From: Nereocystis luetkeana
Taxonomy: Eukaryota; Sar; Phaeophyceae; Laminariales; Laminariaceae
Direction: 5' to 3'
Assembly: GCA_031213475.1 (NCBI GenBank)
Contig: JARUPZ010000034.1
Coordinates: 124,001-188,000 of the forward strand
Length of the DNA: 64,000 bases
The translations under genes and the position numbers were made by a program. The notes beneath the pieces were generated by a model. The model made no database searches. It had not been told where the DNA came from and worked only from the letters and a program-made list of their open reading frames with translations. Of this stretch, positions 25,771-40,190 are shown piece by piece (position 1 is the stretch's first letter; the number at the start of each line of letters is the position of its first letter).

Positions 25771-27339
25771 TCCCTCAAATCAATATATAGCCGTCACACC
25801 GTCAGCAAACAACGCATTGCAGTGCTGAGACGTCTCATTTACTCGACGCTTCCTGCGCTGTATACATGTAAACGTGAACTTCCTTGCTCGGCAAGACCGT
25901 TTTCGCTCCCCACCAAACACCTCCTGAAAACCATATACCGGTACACATCACGCGCCCAACACAGGCTCCATCGAAGCTCCCGTCCAAGAGCCGCAGTAAT
26001 ACACAGCGACAAAACAAGTACCTGGTATATATCAGGTACAAGGTATCTGATCTACGTTGTGTAACAACACGACGCATTGTATCTCTCGAAAGCCACACGC
26101 ATGCATGACTGCATGGTTAAACAGGTTAAGCGCCTCACACAAGAAAAAAAAAAAAAAACAACTGCAGCCTCCGCGCGCTGCTCTACTCCGCACCCTCACC
26201 GCACCGTACCACCTGCGCGAGCCTCCCTCGCTCTTCTTTGAGTCAACGCCAACGTCCCAACGTCTCTCAACCGTATATACCAACGGATTTTTAAGGCCAA
26301 AACGCTTTTGCAACCTTCTGCAAGCGGGATTTTCCCTCCCTTTCCTCCGAAGGAAACGGAGCACAACAAATTCCGTGCGCAATGTGCACGTTGGGAGTGG
26401 GAGGCTTTACAACCCCTGTTGATGTACAAATTGTCCCCGCCGCTGGCCGCATGCATCGCGCTGGACGGCAACACTCAGGCCAGCACGCCACAAGTCGCGT
26501 ATTGGGAGCAAGCGAGACTACCTCGTAAAAACAAAAAACGTGCTACTGCACGGCAGCTCAGCAACAATTACTTGCGGGTTTTGCAGGAGAAGAAAAACCT
26601 CCGCCCTTCCAAAGGTCGTCACAGCAGTATATCAATATAGAAATCACGTACAAAAATTAGGTCTTCCGGCACCTCGTCGGTTTTACTAATACTACGCCAG
26701 AGTACAACCCAGTACCTTTCTTCATATTACTCAATGCCTGGTACATCCCAGAACCCCACAGTACACCATCCCCAAAAATACCGTACTGTGTTTCTGTAAC
26801 AGCCTTTGGGTTTTTCTTTTCGGGAGGAAGGGCGCATCTCGTCTCCGCCTCCGCAAGGAAAAAATAGCAGCTCATCCGTAACTTAAAACCCCCTCTAGGC
26901 AGCGGATTTCGAGCAAAGAGTAAAACACATGGAAGAAAACAATGCTTGCGGATCTCCGTATACTTTACACGACCAGAAACTCTTTTTGCTCACAGAAGGG
27001 TAGACTAATGGTCTGGGGAGGAGGCGGGAGGAGGGGTAAACGCACCCAGGGGATGTCCGCATGCATCGAAGTCTATTCCTACTGGAATGATATCCCCGCT
27101 TAAAAAAACGCCGACAGTGGTTACCCAACAAAGGACGGGGGGAGGGTGGAAAACCGTCTGTCGGGAGACTCCCCTATTCCGGTCGAAGAAACCACCGTTT
27201 AAGACTTAAACAACGGTCACATCTATGAGATGTCATCACATCTTCAAGGTATGGTCATACCTAACAAATGTGATCACGTCCATCAGATACGGTAACATCC
27301 ATCAGATGTGAGCGAGTGAAAGACTGAATATGCTCGGTT

Positions 27340-30300
27340 TTAGTAATAAGCGGACACGAGCGAAACCACATCGTTCACGAGCAAGGCAGCGAACAAGAAT
27401 CCCCCGAAAGCCATGCAGGCTATCAGGGCCGGGGTTGAGGATGCAACGGCCCCCGTGAAGGGCGTTTTGCTTGCCCCGAAACGTTCCTCGCACATTCTCT
27501 GCCACGCGACAGAAGGGCGTGGCATCATGAAGAAAAAAATGGCAGGGCTCAGGAAACGAAGGAGGGAAGTGTGAAAAACGTAAAATGGCAGGGCTCAGGA
27601 AACGAAGGAGGGAAGTGTGAAAAACGTATGGCGAGCAGGTCGTGCGTACAGTATTAATTTCTAGCCCCCGTGGTTTGGCCCTACAGTATTCGAGGAGTTG
27701 TTTCGCAACAACGTGGCGGGGGAGAGAAACATCCAACAACAACAAAAAACCCAACCCGAAACGGCGACTGCGTTATACCAGGCGTACATTTTCCAACAGA
27801 TCAAACGAATCAAACGAATCGCGACGGACACAACAAACGGAAAACCAAAATCGCGCTGTCTACGGAGCTTTCACACTTGTGTACGAGCACGTTCGGTGCC
27901 ACGTAGTACGGTCGTTGCCGGCCCTTTACAAAGGATAAACATTAGGTGGGGCTCTTGCTATTAATAGGGTAGTCTGTCGACGTCGAGTTGCGGCGTCTGG
28001 AACATTCTGCGAGACCGCAAAAGCGCAACACCACACCATCGCCCTCTGCAGCGGCCAACCAACTATTTCGCGTCGGACTGTGTGACCAAAATACGACCCC
28101 GTAACCCCGCCCGTCCACCGTATATCATACGGGGCGATTAATCTAAAGGTCTTTATTGAATACCTGGGAGATGAAGTTGACGTACGCTGGGAAGACGAAC
28201 GCTATCAGCACCGTCAAGCAGCCTGACATTGAGACGGCCCGGTCAAACAATGCGGCATTGGTTGGTTGATCATATTAATAGTTGATTGATTGACGGCGGG
28301 GTTGACCGACTATTGAAACTTGATATACATTATTCAACTACCGTCACCATCACCGTGCCCCGTGAGACAGCAGAATGAGTGCGGAATAAGGGTAAGCACA
28401 AACACATAACATGGAAGGCCGGGGGAAAAAAGGCGGGCTCTGCTGTAGTTCGCGCTGCACTGCTGAGGGTATCCAAAGCAACTATTGCACGACGTTCCCC
28501 AGAACAGAAAGGTACTCCAAGCGATAGCGGAGTTTGTCTCTCTTAGATCAGCCTTCAGCCAAATACGCCCATCCATTTTTATGCTCTGTACGTACATTCA
28601 CGTAATATATGGACCGCTACCCCGGAAGGCCGAGACACATGCAGTACTGCAGTGCCTCTACTGGAGTTCCATTTCCACCTAGACGAGTACCGGCACCCAT
28701 TGTGCCTGTGGAGGCAGCCGCCTTATACCAGGTATACTCGAAACAAACGGATGCTAACACGGGGTATACTATGGTACTCCTGCATGGGCAGTCGATGCGG
28801 AGATCTACCGGAACACAATAAAACACAACGATTCACTCTAGAGCGCAACACGACCCTTCGATACCCCACCGCATCACAACGCCGTCGTAGTTCAGGCAGG
28901 GCATGAACAGTCGGTTGTCGGATATCGCGGTTCACCACATGCGGTCAGCCGCAAAACGTTCCCCGCAAAGGGGGAGACACTGGCGGGTACATACCGTAGT
29001 AGTAGTTAGAAGGAGCCATTCAGAAAATAACATCAAAAACGTTTGCCTTCAACGTTAACACATACCGTACGCGTCATGCGCTAAGATTGGTAGTCAATAT
29101 TTCAGGCTAGCCAGTTTCTGTAATTTAATAATTTAAAGCTAAGCATTCGTGCTCAGCAGGGACGCCACTCTAGATCCTATACACTACAGTAGTATTCAAG
29201 AGCCTCTGCTCAACGTTCACATCACAATAAGCCGCGAGCCTTAGCCAAAGTAGGAGATACCTGGTGATTGATTGCTGTCGCGAAATGCATTACAGCGCCG
29301 CTGCTGTTGTAAAAATATGGGGGCGCCAATGTTCGTTCCGTGTCAAGACTGTTTGGACGGTTAAGGCTCACCCGCATAGCCGACAATGGCGGCGAAGTCT
29401 TTGAAGAGCAGGGCCCACAGAAGGGGAGGCACGGCGCACGCGATTCGGAAGGTGGTTACGATAACGCTGTCATTCTCTGCGTTGTCCACGTGGTCGTTGT
29501 ACACCGCCGCCATCATGTTGTTGGCCACCACCTGACAGAAACCGGTTTGCACGTTGGCGATAGAAACCGGGTTACACATTTGCATTCAGAACGGGCCTTT
29601 GTGCCCACGGAGTCTACCTTGAATGTGATTGGGTCAACCGGTCGGGGGAGTCAAAGAAAGCCTGCGCTATCACAACTGTTCAGACAATAAGCCGAAACGA
29701 GCGGGAACACGAGATCGCTCATGTCGTTACCACCACCACCACCACCACCACCACGGAATGAAAGGTTTGCTGATGAATGGTTGCAGGAAGCCAAGCACAC
29801 GGCTGAAACGTGGCTTCAGCTAAACCACACGCTGCGTGACTTCGATGCGTGTCAGGCAGGTTGAACACAACAACAGAGGGAGTTGTCCGCCGACCACTTG
29901 CCAACTACTGATGCAGCATAGTGCCGCTATCGTATCGGGAATCGGGAGCAGCGGGCAGGGTCCGATATCGCGTGTCAACACCCAGAGAAATTATGGCTCG
30001 TAGCGGCACGGTCGATAATATTCTAGCATGAAACAGACGTACCACGCACTGGCGTCGGAAACCATGTTTAAGTTGCCCAAGCGGTAGTATATAATTAAAG
30101 CTCGTAGCGGCACGACCGATAGTATTCCAGCATGAAGCAGACAAACCACGCACTGGCGTCGGAAACCATGTTCAGGTTCCCCAAGCTGTACCATACACCA
30201 GGGCAGGGTTGATAAAGCGCCCACTCGTTAGGTGAACGTGCAAAAGCAATAAAGCACCCTCACCACCACCACCACCACCACCAACATAAACAAATGCCAG

Positions 30301-33300
30301 GTAGAAAACAACATATGTTGCACCAATGCATTAGACATAATACCTTCGTACGACAACGCCCCCGTGCTGTTGTCACACCCTCTAAAAGGGAAACCACGGC
30401 TGCTGGCTACACTTGCGAGAGGATTAGGGGGGGGGGGGGACAACACCAAAGTTCTCGCGCAGCTGCTGCAAGACTGCAGTGAGACTGACCATGACGTTGA
30501 GAGGGTAGACGCTGGTCACATCCATAGCCGGGAACAAAACCACAAAGTAGGCCAGGAAACGGCCGAGGGTGGCCAACAGAGTCGCAGCAGGGCCGTTGCC
30601 GATCGGGCGGTACTGCACCCAGTTTACGTTGCAGCTACCGTCCACCTGAGCAAAAAACGTAATCATGTGGCATCAACGGGCGGACTACCTGTGTCTTGAG
30701 CAAACAGTAAATTAGAAAAAAACGCCGCATTATCAGTTTCAACGGAGGATGGCCTGTGCTACGAGGAAACGGTAAAGGAGAAAAACGCTCATCACGGAAT
30801 TCAACGCCGGGATGGCTCGTGTCTCGCTGGGACAGCAGCAAGACTTGGGAAAATAAAAACACCACAACTGGTGTGCAGCTAACAACATGCGACATAGGCT
30901 CTTGCGGGTTGGGGGGTGCTGAAGGGGTACTGGCGCAAGGCGGCCCGCTGGAAGTGATGGACGTCAAGGGTCGCATAAATACTGCAGTAGCTCGGGTTTT
31001 GAAGAAACTCGTGATATTCCTTGACAAAGAGGAGCTGGTCCTGTATCGCGGCAATACATGACCGCTACTGCTTGGTGCTGAACAACCCCCCCCCTTCCTC
31101 CTGACAACCCAATCACTTTGTCCGGCTGTGAGCACGCAGACACACGCATGGTACTCGTGGTCAGTGCTACTGATACGGCACTACTGACATTGAGACAGTA
31201 GCACTGCTTTTGTTTTGCACACGTTGGCCGCGGCCTTGCTGTTATGTTTCGCTTTATTCTACGCTCACTATTTATGACGTGTCTCCGTGAGAATACACTT
31301 AACTCACGACCAGTACGAATGTCTACAACAACGCATCCGCGACAGGTGTTGATTATCCCACACGCACTCATCTCATAAAGTGCTTAAGGGCAGTGGGCGC
31401 ACCTTGTACCAAAACAAGCAGGTAATGAACAAGTGATTAGATAAAGAGGCTCTGAGCAACACGCCGTCAAAGGGCACTTGAGATTCGCAGAAACAAAGAA
31501 TCCATGTGTGGCGAGAACCAAAATAACGAAACACAAAAATCCGTGGGCTCACGCTTTCTCCGAAGTAGTATGCGGTGGTGAGTGAAATGAGGATGTACGT
31601 AATCGTGGCGCTGATCAAAGCCGCCCACACTACCCTCCTGCGCACACAGAGGGTGGAAAGGACACCGAGCGCGGGTTGGCCAAGCAAGCGTTAAATAGAA
31701 AGACCATGTATGTATTATACCAGATACACTTTGTGAAATGCTTCTCTGGTACTACTGCGCTACTGTTACTATGACACCCCTACTATACACTATGACACTA
31801 TCGCAACTGCTACTGTTGCTGATGCTACTACTACAAAACTATTTATAGAGCTTTGCTGCTATTGCTTCTGCTATTGTCTCAGCTATATACCTCTATTACT
31901 ACTATTAATAACGTGCCTCTACTACCATCTCTGCTACTTTACTGCAACTGCTGCTCACTTCCTAACCCTACTCCAACCACAGTAGTATACGGCCGTCCCA
32001 TGTGCTCACCCGACGGAGTGCTTCTTCTCCAGGCCTGACACGATGGTCGAGGTTGTCGACGACAGCGACAGCGCGAATATCCCTGCGGGAACGGCTTTGA
32101 ACAATCCTCGCCAATGGACCATTTCCGACGCCCCCATGAACATCGCCGTCTATCTCACAGCGGAAAAATGAGTATCGCCACGGCACACACGTTGGGATTC
32201 GATTCATGAAAAAGTGAGCAGAATATTGGAGATTACAGGTGATGTGCCGAAGAGCTGGAGCTCTACAACTCTACTTGAAGCGCCAGCACATGACCCAGAA
32301 ACAAGGTGTTGGAATTGCTTGGATACCACATCTGGGACGGGCGTTGCGTAACATCAGATACACGGGCAGCTGGAACGATGCCGCCGGAGTTGATCCGGAG
32401 GAGTTGTAGACCAATAGACACGACGCCTCGATATTTTGACCTAACGTGTGGAAGCGTGCGAGTAACACCAATTCTACCCGAACCGATGAGACAAGACACA
32501 AACTCTACTACAGCAAAGCTCTGAACACGTAATTGAGCAGTGCATATATTCAAATTACCTGTAGTGACACTGCTGGGTATAGTACCCCCAACAAACGTAC
32601 ACCAGATACGTATTGAAGCAATCACGCCGCCATGTATCTCATACAGCTAACAAAGACACAAACATTACCGTACTGGAGTAGAATAGAGCGCACGTGGTTG
32701 TGAACTCATGCTACATAGCTGAGTCGAAATTGAGTGGTCGCACCAGCATCCCAACTAGCTGCAGACACGTCCGTCCTGGTGCGCGAGGTTTTGGTGGAAC
32801 CCAGTGAACGCCATGACCGTATTTCACCAGCAACATTAACACCATCTCATTTGTCCTCCGATCATGTGCAGTTCACACATACAGCAGTTCAACACAACAT
32901 CGATAAAATGCAAACAGTACTATCTCTTTTCGTAGAAAATGCTAGAACTGTTATACTCGTCAGGCCCCGAAGCCTTCATCCCGGACAACATAGAAAGGGT
33001 CTGGCGCAGAGTGCAGCGCATAGCGTAGGGCTCGACCAGGATAATCGCAAAAAATGAGACACCGGCGACTCACCCCGGGCCCGAAGGGTTCACCTCCCGA
33101 GGAGAGGGACATTAAAATAGACCCCACCATAAGAACCAGTACCACAAACCGCAGAACGGTCAAGACGACCTGCACGGGCAGAAAAAACGATGGCCAGACG
33201 CGCCGAGAATTTAAGGGCTGCAAAAGCGTGTGCGGGCTATCTCACCAGGAAAATGGTTGCAATGGAAATGCGGCCTCTTGCAATTTTCCGTACTGTTAAC

Positions 33301-36300
33301 AAGGATAGTTGTTGCGCTACTGTTGTCGAAGAACCGACATGACCACGCCAAGACCGTGTGGGGGGGGTGGAGCCACAAAACGAATAACAGAGCGTCAGCT
33401 AGCTAAAGAAAAGCGTCGCGGCACACGCAAGGGATGGTCCGGATACACAGAGGAGCGCACAAAGGTCTTCGTCGCAACCGCCCACTCCCCACGTGGCGTG
33501 GAAGGGTGGTTCGGACCCACAGATTGTGAAGCGGGAAGCCAGTACCGTATAAAACCTACTATGTACAGGAGTGATTTCATAAACGGTGGTTGCTTTAAAG
33601 CTTCAGTCCTGGAGACAAACGTTGTAAAATGTTGAAAAACAGGTAGGCTTGTCGGCATAGCATACGGCGCGCACGTTACGGCAATATTACGCGGGATATT
33701 ACGCAGTTTGCGACAAATCGGCCAGGCTCCATCATTCGGCAGCCTAGAGCTGACCAGAAACGTGTAGCTGTGGGATGCGTCATTGCTGTTGAAGCGGAGA
33801 AACAGCGGCACAAAATTACCTCGGTAAAGCAAGGCTATCGGACGAACGAACATAGAACATTTGAATCGAAACGAAAGCGGAACAATGCAAATGTCACAAT
33901 AGAGAGAGCAATGCTGCGCCAAACATCAACACATGCGTTGGCACTGGCTGCGATAAGTTTTTTTGCGGCACCAACTAAACACGCACATACAACAGTACAA
34001 AAGGCTTGCCCCACCGAACAAAAGTCAACCCCTGTGGCACGCGTGCCAACACTGCGATTCCTTACACAGGCTAGCATCCTCTGCACAATTATGTACGGGG
34101 CTCCTCCCGCGCATATTCAGGCGCAGTCGCGTCTGGGGAGCGATGGCCCGCTCCTTCAAGCATGCTTTCCATAACAATACCCACGCGATAGGCCGCTTGC
34201 AACATACACATAACAAACTGCAATCACTCCGTGCAATACAGCACACCACACTCCACACCATCTCCAGCATACAACAAGCCTTGAACCCCCGACCCCACAC
34301 GTCTGACCCACAACCCCACCTCCCCGGCAGACCGCAAACCTCCCCGTTCAAGCCTACAACCCAACGCCTCTTGCAACCAGCTCGAGAAGCACGGACCGCA
34401 GCACAGCTAATAACCCTGTTGGCTACCGCCAACAACATTCCTTTTGACTACCGCACTGCAACGTGTGTGTACAGTTCTATAAACTAAAGGGGTAATTTTC
34501 AGCGGTCATTTCAATCGTTTAGTAGTAAGTTTTCCCTCGAAGGACCCACCTGAAAGGCAGCCTGCTCTTTAATATCGAGCGTGGACATCGGCACCACGAT
34601 GCACGAGAACAGGACCACGTACAGGCGGTAAGCTCCCGTCTCCCCCAGGAAAGGGACGGGGGCGTACGTAGCCAGAGACTGCCCGAACACCGCCCCGTAC
34701 CCCCAGAGGGCGCAGAACATGTACATAAACAGGCACAGGTTGAACGCTCGCTGGGCAGCAAAACAGCAGAAGCAGTAGGAACAACGGACAGGTTGAAGAC
34801 GGTGAAACACAATAGTTCAGAGGTGGGACGGGTGGGCAAGGTCACCTCCAGCCATACTCGCCTCGTCCCCAAAGCAAGGCAATATTATGTGTGGAAACCC
34901 TTACCCCTCACCCAAGCGACAGATGCAGCTATTTGTCGCGTTCGGAGGCAGGAGAGTCGTGTGGGAGACCTTTGTGCGAGAGAGAGGCTGGCGCACACTG
35001 GTACAATTGATATCTGTTTATTCTGCGGGTGAAGCTGCGGGTAGCCGCAGGCGTCCAGATCCGCTTGGCCGATCACTTTATTTATTTTCAATCTGCGCGA
35101 GGCCTAGGGTTGACACAAACATCGCGACCGAGTTGAACGGATGTCGGCTCCGAGACATCGTATGCTTGGTCTGGGTTTGAATTCTGCGTGGACTTCACTG
35201 GCAGGAACGCATTGCAACATGCAGGGGACCATATGTAAAAACCGCCGTACAGCTGCTCTGGGCAAAGTTGGCGCAGTTAATAAATGTCAGAGCACCGCCA
35301 ACACACACGTCACGGCTGAGCTGAGACCCGTTGCAAATTATCAGTGCGCCAGCACTACAATATGTTATATACGATTTAGTAGTTGACAGGTACTGCTGTA
35401 GTTGTGCTACACCACGTGCCATAAAGAAACACACCTGGAGTCTGCGGCCGCCGAAAAGCTCGCACATCTCTGTCATCTGAAAGGCGTGCGAGCTAAGTCG
35501 CATTTCTTCCTCGGGTCCCTCCTGTCAACAATCGCATATCGATACGAGAAGCGAGAATAAGTAACTCCATCACATACCGACATACCTGGTACCTATTTTG
35601 GCGCGGAAGTCATGGGCAATATACGCGGTACACCGAGTGCAGACAGCGAGTGAAAACACGTTCAACACACGAGAGGATAAAAGCGGCAGTAGCATCCACA
35701 GCAGTAGCACCGAGCCTTGTACCAGGCCTCAAATATTTACACGGTTAAAGGTATCGAGCTTTCGAGCATACTCAAGAGCGACCAATGTTCGATTGACGGA
35801 GGGAATGGATGTCGGAGGCTACTCGCAACAAGCGCACGAGAGCATCTGCGAGATTGAACCAAAGGATCATTCATGTCGACGCTACAACCTAAACGCTACA
35901 AGCTAATTGGAGAGTCGAGGCATGCCGACGGAGACCGCCGTTTCTCCTTAACCAGTCAAAATACAATCGTTGTGGACCTGTGTACCAGTCCACGTGTACT
36001 GTATTGAAGAGCACCGTAGCGGTGCTAGGCGGAAAATCTGCTGTACAAACTGCCCGCCTAAACGACAAAAAATAAGAACACAATGCCTCGGAACTTTCGT
36101 GAGCAGGGGGGATAGAGCGAAGAATATTGATATCTCCATGCCTGGAGAACCCTGCAGTAGTAGCAAGGTATAAATAATGCCATCGATTATAGTAACTAAG
36201 ATAAAATCCCTGCAAAGCCCGCTGTCCTTAGCGCGTACGCGCAGTTCACGCGTGACCGTCCGCACATGACCCTCTCTACAGCGCATGAATTCGGATAGGC

Positions 36301-37736
36301 GGAAAACATTGCGGGTGCGGCGCTGCGTTGTACATAGAACTACAGAGCTTGCTTACCCTCGCTCGTTGCTTGTGAACGAGAGGCACCAAGTTGGCCTTCA
36401 CCCACGCCTCCGCCCTGCACATTGTCTCCACCTCGTACATCGCAGTCATCTGAGAGTTGGATTTTCGCGACAAAAAATCGAGGCGGATGCATCATGGTTA
36501 CGAGAGGACTGCGGCGGCCGCACTGAACTCTGACCTACCGTAGGCGACACTCGCAAATGCGATGCGATGGAACTGCTAATGATGCAGACGACGGTACCCT
36601 GCCGGTATGTGTTTGAGTGTTGAACTTGCCGTGTTACTCACGTGTCGTTTTTTCCATCAAAATAACGTCTGTGCCAAGTAGCCGCTCGTGGTATAAGTTC
36701 CAGTGCTGGTCATGGTACGTGTATATCATGCCTCCTTTCCCTATGTGCTGTGCGCATGTGTTCTTCACATTAAACCGACGTGTCTACCTGTCGACATCCA
36801 GCACACCCAATGTCCGTGCCGATTCTTCATCCTAGAGATAAAAAGCGCTGCGGTCACAACACCACTGCTGTAGATCTACTCGGGCAATTAAGTAGGTGAT
36901 ATTACCACAATTTTACTGTTGGTTAATACTGCTGTGGGTAGGTTTGTTGCGTTGTATCGCTCTTCGCCGGCGAGGCTTTGGTAATAGCGGCGGACTAGCG
37001 TTAAGAAATCCCCTTCAAGACGTGAGAGGGAACATGTGACGAAAACAGATGATGACGCATACATACGACATCAGCCGTACGTGACAGCCCGGACTGCTGG
37101 ATTCAGAGGGGCGTTAAATTTCGAGTCGTCCGCACTTCAATGGTTGACACTGCACGAGACCAGCGCAGCACAATACTACCCGTTCTGGTGCGAAATCGCA
37201 CTCGACTGGCTGCTGCTCAGGCCGCACTTCTCGTTTATGTGGTCGCTGTACTAGTTGTTAGTCGCATGTTGCCTCCAGAAAGGTAAAGCCGCCGCGGGCG
37301 TCGGCTGCGCTCTACAAGAACAATCTCATGAGACAAGCTGCCGCCCACAGATTCATTATGCAATACTGTAGTGTAGATTAGCACTGGTCGAACCCTTCAC
37401 CGTTTCGTGTAAGTGGATGGTTGCTTGCGACGTTCCCACCAACTTGTTAACGTAGAGCGGACAGTGTTATCTGTGCTCAACAGGTATGCGCATGTTTTGG
37501 TCCGTGACCATGGGAGTTGCGCCGAACAACAACCGCACGATTTGCCTGTTTAAATTTGAGCCGACAGCTTCGAATCGTTAAAAACGCTCTTCAAGTCGGA
37601 TGAATACTGCAACGCAGAATCTTCACTGACCCTGAGCAGTCCCATGCACACCAACAACACCGCCGTTCCAAGGACCAGGCCCGTCGACACGAATGCCGAT
37701 GGTAGCGCTAGAAAACCCGACCCCATCACGAGGTTT
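27340..37736 (-). CDS. Amino acid/auxin permease family transporter (SLC36/38-like), 5' exon not found
   Basis: Exons in transcript order: 37736-37631, 36449-36357, 35521-35435, 34750-34550, 33169-33074, 32149-32010, 31637-31553, 30645-30490, 29531-29372, 28222-28164, 27498-27340 (TAA). Every junction keeps phase, giving 446 residues from the first resolved exon. Family marks: NLVMGSGFLALPSAFVSTG in helix 1; a cytosolic segment MTAMYEVETMCRAEAW; WRGLFKAVPAGIFALSLSS; the conserved FPAMDVTSVYPLNVM; and C-terminal KTPFTG before the last helix. About 11 membrane segments are visible, as expected for an Aa_trans (PF01490-type) secondary transporter, probably proton- or sodium-coupled. Substrate and membrane cannot be read from sequence. 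The first resolved exon starts in phase 2 after acceptor TGCTCACAG, so at least one coding exon with the start codon lies upstream, above 37740. Introns are 372-1381 bp. Confidence 0.85.
27539..27630. repeat. 46-bp direct repeat in the last transporter intron
   Basis: Two adjacent copies of a unit starting ATGGCAGGGCTCAGGAAACG at 27539 and 27585 with essentially no differences. They lie just upstream of the acceptor of the terminal exon on the minus strand. Confidence 0.9.
29996..30188. repeat. Direct repeat, period 104 bp, in a transporter intron
   Basis: Two copies of a unit starting GCTCGTAGCGGCACG at 29996 and 30100, sharing CACGCACTGGCGTCGGAAAC. They differ at several positions. A short (CCA)n stretch follows near 30260-30285 and another lies near 29730-29755. 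Confidence 0.85.
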
Positions 37737-38179
37737 CTGTGAGCAGTTGAAGTGGACGAAAAGTGATGCAGCGGAGAAAAAACGGAAGTGCAGATATTAT
37801 TAGACATTATTCTTCTACATCTCAGGTATACTGCTGTGACGTCGTACTCGGACGTGCATATCAAGAAATTTTTGCGTTTACTAATCTCTCCACATATTTT
37901 GTATCCCTTACCTTAGGCTTTAGTAACATTCTACTTTACCATGCTTCCTCTATCCGTTTGCACAATATACCGTACGCTAGTTGAACACCGTCACGTCCAC
38001 CTGTTACAGACAGGTTACTTCGCGAGTCGTTTTCTGGAGCAAACACTTTACTGTGCAGCGAAGCTAATCTATCAATACTGAGCGCCATTCATGTAGTGGG
38101 TGATAAATTGGTCTTGCCTTACCGCCGCACTGTACGATACACGACACTGGCTCAGTCGCGGTGGCGCACCACACACGGT

Positions 38180-38340
38180 CGACTCATACTGATAGAACTT
38201 TTAGTCACATAATGATGAATGCTTGGCTCACATATTGATCAAAGTTGACTCACCGGATGATTCAAGTTGAATCGCATACTGATACACATTGACTCGCATA
38301 CTGCTAAAAGTTCACTCACATACTGATACAGGTTCCTGCA
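38180..38340. repeat. Degenerate short repeat
   Basis: About six units of roughly 25 bp built on the words CATACTGATA and GTTGACTCACA/TTGACTCGCA. Strongly diverged. Confidence 0.6.
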
Positions 38341-39225
38341 GCGAAGCCCACCCCTTCATGTCGAGCTAGAGACGCAGGACATGCCATCAGTTTGGGGCAG
38401 GCCGGACGAAGCAACGAGCGCACAGATAGTACAGATAGTGCAGTTTCAGAGGCTGGCTTAGAGAAGGTGGTGATGCAGTATAAATTGTCAGTATCATACC
38501 GGTAACATTTGACAGGCTGAAGCGACATAACGGCCTGGGTGACATGGACTGGAAGGATACCTATCTACAACCACGCACCTGCGCTTCGCGATGAAGACGG
38601 AGTTGGTGTTCTGCGCAAGAGTCCGCATACAAAGAAAACAAAAGTGTATGGCTCGCCGTACACGGTTCTGATGGCTCGAACCTTGTATGCGACGTGGTCA
38701 AGCCTCAACAAAATTGTTGAAATGTATACATGTACTTGATCCCAAGCCCCAACACTGTAACCCTGACCCACCCGTTACGGAAAATTCTCGGAAAGAAACC
38801 TCAACGAGGAGTTCGTGCGCATCTAGCTGGGGCACGCCGTATACACTACTGCATGGCTCCGGCGATTTTGGACACTCCGGCCCGGTCAGTGGCACCTTTA
38901 AGCGGTGAAGATGCCATTGTTGTACGTAAATTAGTTTTGCACAAATATTACAAACTAGCACAAATAGTACAGGCCACGTGCCGTAGGACCGATAGACACA
39001 CATTTACCAGGTACCAGGGTAAAATCTATCAATATCATCGAGCGATGGTGAGAGGTTCCTGTGGGCCTAGCCTAACCAAGCCTACTAGAGCTAAAAAAAC
39101 GAGCAATAAAACGCTGCGAGCTTGAGCAGTATTTTTCTGCGCAGCTGAGGACTTCGTCTTTCTTCGGGCAGCGCACACACAGCAGCCACGCCCGACTACT
39201 AAGAACCCGCACGTACCCTTGTACA

Positions 39226-39609
39226 GTGCTGCTGAAGCTATTGTACGGGGTAGAGGCCCCAACTAAGATGGTATTGGATGATCAAAACATTAATAGGTGG
39301 TTGAAGGTAATTGCCCCGATGTATGACCGCGAGAAACTCACCGAGTTCGTGGTACTTGCGGTACCTGACGAGAGGGGGCGTTTGCCGCACTTGAAGGGGG
39401 GCCTGCCCAAACGATATCGCACAAAAAAATACACACAAACCGAAGCATCGTCGGTAACAGTGCTGCATCATATGGTACATGGTACCTCGTACATGGTACT
39501 TGGTTTTTATCTACCCACACCCGCACCGAGTGCCAATGTTGGCAACGCAATATTTGCAATGCAATGTTGGCGCCAGTGTTGTCGAATGACAAAATCTGAT
39601 GTTGGATAG
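39226..39609 (+). CDS. Hypothetical open frame, 127 codons
   Basis: An uninterrupted frame with plausible protein composition over its first 80 residues (LDDQNINRWLKVIAPMYD, then EFVVLAVPDERGRLPHLKGG). The last third runs through GGTACATGGTACC-type repeats and looks non-coding. There is no recognised domain, no clear splice sites and no neighbour in the same frame. It could be a pseudogene piece, a transposon relic or chance. Confidence 0.22.
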   Translation: MLLKLLYGVEAPTKMVLDDQNINRWLKVIAPMYDREKLTEFVVLAVPDERGRLPHLKGGLPKRYRTKKYTQTEASSVTVLHHMVHGTSYMVLGFYLPTPAPSANVGNAIFAMQCWRQCCRMTKSDVG

Positions 39610-40190
39610 GTGGCCTGAGAGGGTCTTGTGACGATGATACATGCTATTGCTGGGTGATACAAGATACCAGGTATATGATATATGCTGCCGTATCGTCATA
39701 TCGTAGCAACGACAATTCACCAGATGCATCGCACATGTACGCATGAATGCAGACTTAAAATATCAGTATCACAATATAACTGCAAAGCTTCTACATGCTG
39801 TGTACTAAAAACGAGCGAATGACGGCGTGAGACAAAAGGGGACTTCTTTCAACATCGCCGTTAGAGCAAATCTCCGAACGACCTCGTTTCGTCATACGAC
39901 AGCGATTTGTTGATTCATCGACATCTACGAGAATTCGAAGCTCCAAATTGCGCAGAGCCCTCAACATGCAGCAGCAGAATCAGCACCGAATGTACCGGCA
40001 CGCAGTGCTGTCGCGGCTGCTGCGCATACGGTGTATTCCTGCTGTGTAGGTTATGTACGGTCCGCCAAACCACCAACGCACACAACTTAACTTTACAACT
40101 ATCCTGCTGCGCGAAATCCTAGCGACAACTATCTTTAAACTGCCATCTGTAACTGCGTCGACTGTGGGTCAACAGTAGGTTGCCATCCTT

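Larger units (their letters stand above)
20417..27339. other. Intergenic between two convergent genes, with weak coding islands
   Basis: The GST-fold gene ends at 20416 and the transporter gene on the other strand ends at 27340, so this is a shared 3' flank of about 6.9 kb. It contains a SINE-like copy (22130-22410), a degenerate tandem repeat (25430-25770), a possible terminal exon (25267-25408, minus) and coding-like but unplaced segments near 23483-23640 and 26200-26875 (minus). No complete gene could be assembled. Confidence 0.5.

Noticed and set aside
32940-33010. Possible extra transporter exon (contains TLSMLSGMKASGPDE)
   Set aside because: No donor keeps the phase, and direct joining of the flanking exons gives the spacing usual in this family.
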